A stretch of 64,000 nt of DNA from Bryopsis sp. KO-2023 (lineage: Eukaryota > Chlorophyta > Ulvophyceae > Bryopsidales > Bryopsidaceae), in assembly GCA_030272585.1 (NCBI GenBank), contig BSYQ01000003.1, forward strand, positions 620,001-684,000. Reading direction: 5' to 3'. Made by a program: the position numbers and the translations under genes. Below the pieces are notes generated by a model. It made no database searches, was not told the DNA's origin, and worked only from the letters and a program-made list of their open reading frames with translations. Within the stretch, counting starts at the first letter, position 1. Every line of letters starts with the position of its first letter. Below, piece after piece: positions 56,872-64,000 of this stretch.

Positions 56872-58041
56872 ATGAAAGCGTTTTATGGAGGCTACGTTAT
56901 TTTGGGGAGTGGCGAAATGGAGCCTGAAGACGTCGGCTCCAAAATGGACCTCCCCACAGGGGTGCTGTCCCACATAGTATCCATATTACCAGGAAATTCC
57001 GTCGCAAAATGCTCTTGCGTGTCCAAAAAGTGGGCCAGCATTTGCTGGAAAGATGAGACCTTGTGGAAAAGGCTCCACTCCAGAGACTTCGGGTATCCCA
57101 TGGGGGGTGTCAGACCTGAAGGCTGGAGGGCTATGTATGCTTCTGAATGGTGCTGGAGGGTTGGCAGAGTCAGGTGTAAAACTCTGAAAAAGACTCAAAT
57201 TGGGTCGGTGTATTGCGTGGAGTATGATGGGGCTCGATTGCTCAGTGGGATGTACTGCAATGACATTGTCGTGTGGGATTTGAAAACCGGACAATGCATC
57301 CAGACCATCCGGGGGCACACCGGCTCGGTACATTGTTTACAAGCTGTGGGGGATTGGATAGTCAGTGGCTCAGGGGATAAAACCATCAAAATCTGGGATG
57401 GCAGAAATGGGGTTTGTCAAAGAACCTTGTCTGGGCACTCAGGCCCGGTGTATTGTATCGATACGGCCGATGGGAAAATTGTGAGTGGTTCTGGGGACGG
57501 AACCATACGAGTGTGGGATTTTGCCTCTGGGGTTTGTCTGGATGTTCTGGGTGGGCATTTGGAGTCTGTTTCATGCCTGCAATTTGGTGGGGGGAAAATC
57601 GTAAGTGGGTCCTGGGATGGTTCAATAAAGGTTTGGGATGTGGTGGAGGGTATCTGTATAAAAACGTTAGTCGCCCATTCGGGGCCTGTGTACACTATTC
57701 AATGCGACGATGATAAAATCGTGAGTGGATCCCGGGATGGATCCATCAGAATATGGAGCTGGGAAGCCCTGGACAGGTGCATTGCACCCGAGAGATGTGT
57801 ACGGACTCTGGAGGGAAACTCGGGGTTTATGGTGTATTGCCTCAAATTCTGTGGAAGGCGCTTGGTGAGCGGTTCCTACAATAATACCATCCTGTTGTGG
57901 GACCTCGATTCAGGGAAGTGTGTGCGAGTGCTGAAAGGTCATGGTTTCTGGGTCCGCTGTTTGCAGTTCGATGGTGAAAAGATTGTGAGCGGGTCCGATG
58001 ATGGGACCATTAAAGTGTGGAGATTTGGCAAGTCGGCATAG
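56872..58041 (+). CDS. F-box/WD40-repeat protein, single exon
   Basis: This uninterrupted reading frame has 389 residues. Residues about 24-70 form an F-box (LPTGVLSHIVSILPGNSVAKCSCVSKKW...W), which would bind SKP1 in an SCF ubiquitin ligase. Seven WD units follow, with ends such as DIVVWDLKTGQC, TIKIWDGRNGVC, TIRVWDFASGVC, SIKVWDVVEGIC, SIRIWSWEALDRC, TILLWDLDSGKC and TIKVWRFGKSA, and repeated GKIVSGSGDGT strands. The arrangement resembles FBXW7/TrCP-like substrate receptors, but it is short at the N-terminus, so the target cannot be inferred. It has no intron, unlike most neighbours. A second ATG at codon 16 (MEPEDVGSK) is an alternative start. Confidence 0.92.
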   Translation: MKAFYGGYVILGSGEMEPEDVGSKMDLPTGVLSHIVSILPGNSVAKCSCVSKKWASICWKDETLWKRLHSRDFGYPMGGVRPEGWRAMYASEWCWRVGRVRCKTLKKTQIGSVYCVEYDGARLLSGMYCNDIVVWDLKTGQCIQTIRGHTGSVHCLQAVGDWIVSGSGDKTIKIWDGRNGVCQRTLSGHSGPVYCIDTADGKIVSGSGDGTIRVWDFASGVCLDVLGGHLESVSCLQFGGGKIVSGSWDGSIKVWDVVEGICIKTLVAHSGPVYTIQCDDDKIVSGSRDGSIRIWSWEALDRCIAPERCVRTLEGNSGFMVYCLKFCGRRLVSGSYNNTILLWDLDSGKCVRVLKGHGFWVRCLQFDGEKIVSGSDDGTIKVWRFGKSA

Positions 58042-58601
58042 ATGGGTCTTTTTCTTTTCCTAGGGGTTAGCATTATTGGGTGACGTTATTGCATTGTGTC
58101 CAAATTGAAAGGGTGGAGGATCGGTTTTGTTCATTTTTGCGTTCTTTGTAACTGTGTAACTGCAAGTATTCATTGGGTGAGGACATCCTACTTGATCTGC
58201 TGTTGAATGAGAAACAAATTCAACAGAACTGGGAACCAACCAATGTCATGTGATCAATCAATCAGTACATCCTTGAGAAGGTGGCTGGGGCTTCCATGTG
58301 ATGGTAGATGGGGTGTGCAGAAAATGGGCTAGATCCTTTTTGGGAAAAATGTCTCACAGCAGAATCACAACCGCGACAGGGAGCATCAACATGTTCGGTG
58401 GAAAAAGGGGGCAGGACCTGTTGAATTTATCTCCTTCAACGACCGCACTTTTGAGTTGGCTGTGTTCGGTGATGACAACCCAATTTCAAACAGTACTTTT
58501 GGAGTTCTTGATGCATCGCCGTACATTCCGCACAACGCCTGCACTTTCAAATGGCGGTGCTGCGACGTTTCTGTCTCAAAGAATCATAACAGAAAAGTAA
58601 A

Positions 58602-59927
58602 ATGGCTATCGAAAAAACTTGCGACGTACTCATACGCGTGAAACCAGAGGGAGCGAGCAGCAGCGGGGGAGGCAGCGCGGACTCTTACACTTGCACCGTA
58701 GCTTATGGCGATATTGCCGACTCGGCGTACTTCTCCAGTGCGGTGGCGCGATGCAAACGAGGGTCGAGAAAGGAAATACAGATCATAATGTCCTCGGCGA
58801 AGCTGGAGACGTGCAAAATGATGTTGAAGTTCGTGCGCAGCAAGAAGATCCCTTCGCTCACCGTCGAAAAACTGCTGGAGCTGTTGGAAATGGCGGACAG
58901 GTTCAAGCTGCGTAGTTGCGCTCTCGCCGCTTCGGTCAGACTGGGGAGGGTGCCTATCTCCCCCCAGGAAGCATACAGCGTGTTCAAACTGCAAAAATCG
59001 CGTCCTACTGTGTCTCTGTACCCTGGAACTCGGTTGGCCGTCGAGGCTGCTACGCGCAGCTTATTGGACATCTTTCGTGATCTGGAGAGAGTCGCTCAGA
59101 AGGAGTCCCTGCTGGACGCGTTCGTCAAACTCCCCGCCATAGCTTTGGTGGAGTTGCTGGCGCAGGATGATCTGATGGTCGTGAAGGAAAATACAGTTTT
59201 CTATCTCGTGACGCTTTGGTTTATGAACAACTACCCCGATTCCACGCCTGCAGATCAAGAGTACTTCCATGATGCCATGCAAATCGGCGCCCAAATTCGT
59301 TTCCCCATGATGTCGGAGAATTACTTGAAGAGGTGGGCGCCGACCGCGAAATGGATCGCGGATTTCTTGCCATCAGCGCGCGTGTGGATCGACGAAGCGC
59401 TGGAATACCGTCTGGTCGAAGCGGAGGACCTCGTGGATACCGCGACGTATACATCCCAGCGTTTTCGCGAACGAGCGAAACCCACGACCAGCAACGAACT
59501 CTCATGGAAAGTGCCTGCGGGGGTGGCGAAGGAAAAGATGATGTCGGGGTACGTCACGCAGGGAAAATTCTGCGGGGGATACCACTGGCGAATTGGACTG
59601 GAGTCGAAGAAGAAATCGAATGATTCCGGATTAGGCATGCATCTTTACGCGGAACCCCCGCTTCTCGAAATGGATGATGCATTCCACCCCGATGGCAAAA
59701 CGGCCTTGAAGGTCGAAGGCAAGTTCAAACTGTCTTCCCGAAAATTTGTCGGGGATAAGAAACCAAAAACTCTGGAGCTGGCGAATCCCAAATGGGATCT
59801 TGGCACAGGATGGGGCTTCTCGGATTTTTACGATGAAGATGCTGAATATGTTTTCAGGAGGGGGAGCCCCTATGTGGACAACACTGGGCATCTCGGTGTT
59901 GCTGCGATTATCGATGAATTGGAATGA
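58602..59927 (+). CDS. BTB/BACK-domain protein with a conserved C-terminal domain (copy 1)
   Basis: This single exon encodes 441 residues. Residues about 5-110 form a BTB-like domain with the plant-type insertion pattern (AVARCKRGSRKEIQIIMSSA, KMMLKFVRSKKIPSL, KLLELLEMADRFKLRSC). Residues about 115-235 match BACK (LAVEAATRSLLDIF, LLAQDDLMVVKENTVFYLVTLWF). A C-terminal beta-rich domain (KFCGGYHWRIGLESK, WDLGTGWGFSDFYDED, GHLGVAAIIDELE) follows. Such proteins, like POB1/LRB of plants, are CUL3 adaptors. The gene at 61595-62998 is a paralog on the other strand. It is intronless, with an AATAAA about 45 bp after the stop. Confidence 0.88.
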   Translation: MAIEKTCDVLIRVKPEGASSSGGGSADSYTCTVAYGDIADSAYFSSAVARCKRGSRKEIQIIMSSAKLETCKMMLKFVRSKKIPSLTVEKLLELLEMADRFKLRSCALAASVRLGRVPISPQEAYSVFKLQKSRPTVSLYPGTRLAVEAATRSLLDIFRDLERVAQKESLLDAFVKLPAIALVELLAQDDLMVVKENTVFYLVTLWFMNNYPDSTPADQEYFHDAMQIGAQIRFPMMSENYLKRWAPTAKWIADFLPSARVWIDEALEYRLVEAEDLVDTATYTSQRFRERAKPTTSNELSWKVPAGVAKEKMMSGYVTQGKFCGGYHWRIGLESKKKSNDSGLGMHLYAEPPLLEMDDAFHPDGKTALKVEGKFKLSSRKFVGDKKPKTLELANPKWDLGTGWGFSDFYDEDAEYVFRRGSPYVDNTGHLGVAAIIDELE

Positions 59928-61594
59928 ATTTGTTATGAGCCTTTTGGTTTACAGGGAATTGAGAAGGACGAAAATAAATCTCTCTCTGTGACTGGGGGCG
60001 ATTAATTAGTTACTACGAATAGCTTTACGCACAGTGAAGCCAGTCAGTCACTGAGGCGTTGTACCTGGCTGCTGCTGCCTTTTATTCTTAGATTGTGGTG
60101 GTTCGAATAAATGATGGAACCGATGCGATTTATCCTTCAAGTCACAAGTCCCGACTATCCTACTGGGAAAAGAATGAATGTTTGAGAGGAAATTTGGATT
60201 TTGGAAAAGAACGGTATGTATTTATCTGCTGACCTTCGGACAGTGTAAAAACAATGACTTATTTAAGAAATTTTGGACAAAGTAAGAGAATGTGTGTTTC
60301 TGAAACTAGCAACTAGTGCAGCTTTCTGAGCGAAAGAAAAAATTAAAAAACAAAAAAAAAAATAGAAAGAAAAAAAAAGAATCACCCTAGTAGCAGACAA
60401 CACCAAGAAAAGAAAAATGCATCACTATGAGAACTTGCACACCGCTGGCTGTTCTTCCCAAAAGAAAACCATCCATAAAATAGCATTCAAACAAGACATC
60501 CCTGCGGTCATCATTAGAAAGCGAAAAACATAATAGGAAAAAGCTTTACATTGAATTAGAGCACAACATTCCAATCCGGTTGATCCCTATCCCATGCATA
60601 TAGTTCTGAAAAAGACTTTTCGCTCCTCACGATCAGACCCATCCCTCCTGTGCTACTGCAACTTACCTAAACTAACCCAATAGATAGTCCAACAAAAGTA
60701 AACACACAAAACAAAAAACCTGATAGCACTTCCGAAAATTCTTGAAAAAGTCAAAAGTTGCCACCCAGAGTTTTAACCACTCAACCCAACGTGCAGCCCA
60801 GTTGCAAACCTTGCTTGAAAGTGAAGCAAGGCAAGCAGAAAGCCCATTTTTTTTTTCAACCCCCAACCCCCCAAAAATGTACAAACATCGGTAATAATTA
60901 TTCACAGCCTGGAAAGAATTAATAGCAAAGCTGTGCATTCGTTCTATATTTACATTATTTCGAGCACCACCAACTCGCCCGAACCAACGCAAGTTAAATC
61001 ATGTATGGATGGAATAAAACTTGGAACATGGTTTCTTTTTCTTTCTTTTTTTTCTCTTCTTCCCTTCTAAATTAACCTTTCCATTTCCCAACTCCGTGGA
61101 AAACAACTACTAGACCTCACAGCCGCAACCAAAAACAAGTTGATAAAAATTTAAACTCTAAAATACTGTGGTGTTTTTTCTTTCTCTCTTTTCCTTTCTC
61201 AATGCACCCTACCCCATAGTCCTAAATTCCCCCCAATGCCTCAATGACAAATCGTAATCAATATTCGGTTGAGAAATCAAGTCTGCTCTTATTGATAATA
61301 ATTTCTCAGCCTTGCGTGAAAATCGTCAATACCTTGGTCCAAATAAACCCCCAAATTTTTCCGTTCAAAATACTAATTTTTTTTCCCTTTTGTTCTCATC
61401 TTTCTTGTTCTTTTGTTTCTCTAACAATCCTCTAACACTCCTTTTTTGTTCGGTTAAAATTCTTGGTTGCTTTTTTCTGTAGCTGGCTTCCCATTTTTCC
61501 CCCGAAAGCTATCGTGTTCAACAACCCCCCTTGTTCTTTTTTTTGCTGTTGTTTTTCGATTCTTTTTTTTTTCTTGTTTTTGTTCTCTTTTCGT
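59928..61594. other. Convergent intergenic region between the two BTB/BACK paralogs
   Basis: AT-rich with long A and T runs. The minus frame 60672-60992 and plus frames near 61463-61744 carry no motif. It should hold the two 3' untranslated regions. No inverted repeat longer than the paralogous coding regions was noticed by eye. Confidence 0.45.
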
Positions 61595-62998
61595 TCACTC
61601 AACATCTTCAATTGTTGCTGCGACATGCAGGTTTCCATTGGCATCCGTGTAAGGGCTATTTTCCATCAACACCGAATCCAAGGGTTCAGCAAAGAAGTCC
61701 CCAAAACCCCACCCAGAACTCAAACCCCATGTTTGGTCCTCTAGCCTTCTGGACACCTCGCCGTCTTCCCCACGCCTCTCAGCCGAAAGCGTAATTGTCC
61801 CTTTGATCTGCAAAGGTGCCCCCTTATACAAAGAATTCCGTATAGTGTATTCAGGGAACGACGGATAAGCCGGCAGGTAAAGCGCCAACCGATCGGGGCT
61901 TTCCTCCTTCGTTTTCATGACTAATTTCCAAAGGTAACCCCCACAAAACATCTTGGGCGATTGGCACACGCGGGGCTCATCCAGCAAGCTATCCGCCGAA
62001 ACCTCCCAAGATAGCGTGTTGCTGGGGGAGGTGTTTGCCCGGTTGTGAAACCTCATTTCTTCCCTGGGCTCTTCGTCCGGATTAGCCACAGTTGACTCTC
62101 TGAGTTTGAACTCAGTGGCCTCCCTCAGCCACACATTTGTCAGTTTCTGGAAATCCTTCATCCATTTGGTTTTCTGGGCCCAGTGGCAAATGAAATTGCT
62201 CGACATCACTGGGAAGCGAATTTGAGCTCCGACTTCCATGACAGCCTGGTAGTAACTGGGATCCGTGGGGCGGGCATCGCGATAGTGGCGTGAAAACCAT
62301 CTCGTCGCCAAGTAAAACACGGTGTTTTCGCTAACCGCCTGGAGCCTATCCTGCGCAAACAGTTCCGTCACCGCCACCTTGGACAACCCCAGGAACGCCT
62401 CCATCAGATCTTTGCTCTGGGCGACCTTCTCCACGTCACCGAACTTCCGCAACAACACAAACCTGGCCTTTTCCCTGGCCAACCGCATTCCGGGCTGGAG
62501 CGACACCCCCGGTCGCCCCTCGAGCTCTAGAATCTTCAGCGCTTCGACCAAACTGGACAGTCTCGCCTCGCCCAGCTGGCAACACACTTCGGAAAGGCAG
62601 CTGTGGACGACGAAGCGGTCGGCGAGCTCCAACAGACTCAGCAGCTTTTCCACTTCCAGCGAAGGCAACTCCTTGTCGTGCATGAAACTCAAGAGCAAGC
62701 CGCATGTGTGGACTTGCGTCCATGGGACCCTCACTTCCAGCTCTTTCGTGGAGCATTCTTCTTTCCAGCCCCCGAAAGCTCGGTCGAAATACTCCGACTC
62801 AGAGGCGACCACGCCGCGCACCACTCGATAGCACGCCGCTGCATTGTTCAACCGAATGCTATCCTCGGGGAGGACCCGTATCAGCCCGTCGCAAAATCTC
62901 TCGTTGTTAAACATCTCTCCGAGAGGGGAAGGCGTCAACCTGGCCGCTCTCTGTACACACTGCGATAACCTTAGTGGTTTCACAGGAGTGTCGTACAT
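61595..62998 (-). CDS. BTB/BACK-domain protein with a conserved C-terminal domain (copy 2)
   Basis: This single exon, started at ATG 62998 (MYDTPVKPLRLSQCVQ), gives 467 residues. The frame extends upstream only through non-ATG codons. It is collinear with the protein at 58602-59927: BTB segment (LLLSFMHDKELPSLEVEKLL, LLELADRFVVHSC), BACK segment (AVTELFAQDRLQAVSENTVF, YLATRWFSRHYRDARP, RFPVMSSNFICHWAQK) and C-terminal domain (KMFCGGYLWKLVMKTKEES, WGLSSGWGFGDFF, GNLHVAATIEDVE). Divergence is substantial, so the duplication is not recent. It probably acts as a CUL3 adaptor or partner, as inferred for copy 1. Confidence 0.88.
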   Translation of the reverse strand: MYDTPVKPLRLSQCVQRAARLTPSPLGEMFNNERFCDGLIRVLPEDSIRLNNAAACYRVVRGVVASESEYFDRAFGGWKEECSTKELEVRVPWTQVHTCGLLLSFMHDKELPSLEVEKLLSLLELADRFVVHSCLSEVCCQLGEARLSSLVEALKILELEGRPGVSLQPGMRLAREKARFVLLRKFGDVEKVAQSKDLMEAFLGLSKVAVTELFAQDRLQAVSENTVFYLATRWFSRHYRDARPTDPSYYQAVMEVGAQIRFPVMSSNFICHWAQKTKWMKDFQKLTNVWLREATEFKLRESTVANPDEEPREEMRFHNRANTSPSNTLSWEVSADSLLDEPRVCQSPKMFCGGYLWKLVMKTKEESPDRLALYLPAYPSFPEYTIRNSLYKGAPLQIKGTITLSAERRGEDGEVSRRLEDQTWGLSSGWGFGDFFAEPLDSVLMENSPYTDANGNLHVAATIEDVE

Positions 62999-63910
62999 AG
63001 AAAGACTGTCAGGGTGTGAGAATGGTGTGGCTGGCACAGAACCACTAAACAAAGGTCCCCGTTACTCAGCGCCCTCTGTGGACGAGTTTCAGCGTTCTCT
63101 TTGCGTAAATACCGTCTCGAGGCAATCTGCAAATGTTTTGTCGTGTGCACAAGGACGGAGCGCGAACGCGTGGTTTGCAACGCTGGCGTTACTGAAAGCT
63201 GAGGCTCTCAACAGCTGTTCGGCACCACACTTATACATTTCCGCACTCCTGACAAAGACGATTGACGGCTACCTCTCTCGCGTGTTAATATCGGATCGAT
63301 GTGAATTATTCATGGCGTGTTGGGTTGACAAGCTTGGCGGGCTGCTGGGGGTTGAAAGTGTGTGTTCGCAGAGGTGGCAGAGATGTGGCATTTTTGAATA
63401 TCAATGGAAACTGCGTAAATCGCAAGGGTATCGCGAAAAAGAACTTGACACTGGAAGCCAATGACACACATTTTGAGGCGCAAGGAACCTAGCTTCGCTC
63501 TCTTGCTTCAAAAGATATTTTTAACACTAAGAAAGAGTTTAAACAAGGCTCCAAGACTCCCTTTGTCATCACAGCTCATTCCTAAGTGCCACCTCAGCCA
63601 CCACAATTTGAACATGCTATGGGTGGATTCTCATCTTCATTTCTCGTCCTCTTCGGTGAACCATCTTCAGGATAGCCTTTGACCTTGCGCTTCACTCCAC
63701 TGGTTGAGAAAGATCCAAGGCGGCAAAACATACATACATTCAGGCTTCAGGCCCTTCACACTTATCAGTACAGGTTTTTTTTTAACAAAACTAAAAAGGA
63801 GTCTTGCGCTCTCTTACAATGTTATGAGGATGACATCAAATGCCCATTCTCATGTTTTCGTTTTCGTTTTCGTTTTTTATTTTATTTATTTTTATCTTTT
63901 TGGGGGGGCA
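62999..63910. other. Upstream region of BTB copy 2 and possible 5' part of a right-edge gene
   Basis: No complete exon could be supported. Short open frames exist on the plus strand, such as 63461-63682. The T-rich run and GGGGGGGCAG at about 63885-63910 look like an intron end leading into the next feature. Confidence 0.35.
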
Positions 63911-64000
63911 GGAGTATATGAGCTATGATTCTGACATGAAGGATGAATATATCTTGCAAGTATTTACGCTAGGAGGCAACTTCAAACAGGTCCAGAAACC
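63911..64000 (+). CDS. Possible internal exon of a gene continuing past the right edge
   Basis: After a T-rich tract and CAG at 63908-63910 the frame reads EYMSYDSDMKDEYILQVFT, then LGGNFKQVQK to the window end. The composition is protein-like and follows a plausible 3' splice site, but only 30 codons are visible. No family can be named and upstream exons were not found. Confidence 0.35.

Noticed and set aside
58298..58600. 100-codon frame upstream of BTB copy 1
   Set aside because: It ends right at the start of the BTB gene and has no domain. Probably 5' untranslated sequence.
1..64000. CRISPR arrays, operons, phage genes, biosynthetic clusters
   Set aside because: The genes have spliceosomal introns and eukaryotic families throughout. 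No spaced short repeats or polycistronic arrangement were seen.

Overview
The window is a stretch of an intron-rich eukaryotic nuclear genome. Introns are mostly 80-400 bp with GT/AG ends, and exons are clearly more GC-rich than introns. I think it comes from a photosynthetic organism, most simply a green-lineage alga. The best evidence is a nuclear gene for a plastid-lumen FKBP13-type peptidyl-prolyl isomerase with a plastid transit leader followed by a twin-arginine lumen signal. A plant-type HAD hydrolase, a TGS1 with a WW-like segment and plant-style BTB/BACK proteins fit with this. The species is not identified, and no bacterial or viral genes were seen.

Positions 1-9250 are a nested transposon block. 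An open gag-protease frame of a Ty3/Gypsy-like retroelement, on the minus strand and running off the left edge, is split by a second LTR element at 1437-7867. That insertion has two 330-bp LTRs that look identical and a 5-bp target duplication (TTTTC). Its 5.8-kb interior shows no recognisable protein, as in large retrotransposon derivatives (LARDs).

From 10.5 kb on the window is mostly single-copy housekeeping genes. In order they are: TRM1 tRNA methyltransferase (-), a MORN-repeat protein (+), a 527-aa basic/acidic hypothetical protein (-), a 111-aa hypothetical protein (-), TGS1 cap trimethylase (+), a small candidate secreted protein with an in-frame TGA (-), nucleoporin NUP160 (-), tRNA-Thr(CGT) (+), a 97-aa secreted protein (+), a HAD hydrolase (+), an ADPRM-type metallophosphatase (-), an FMN-binding split-barrel protein (+), a 316-aa secreted Cys-rich protein (-), PWP1 (+), UFM1 (-), a PI-PLC X-domain protein (+), FKBP13-like isomerase (+), SEC11 signal peptidase (-), an F-box/WD40 protein (+) and two tail-to-tail BTB/BACK paralogs (+ then -). 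A possible further exon reaches the right edge.

Most genes form head-to-head pairs with short shared upstream regions: TRM1/MORN, NUP160/tRNA, ADPRM/FMN-binding protein, Cys-rich protein/PWP1, UFM1/PLC and SEC11/F-box-WD40. Several fall into RNA processing and ribosome biogenesis (TRM1, TGS1, PWP1) or the secretory and ER pathway (SEC11, UFM1), but I see no co-regulated pathway cluster. Exon coordinates were worked out by hand from splice signals and frame continuity, and for most genes the summed exon length is an exact multiple of three.
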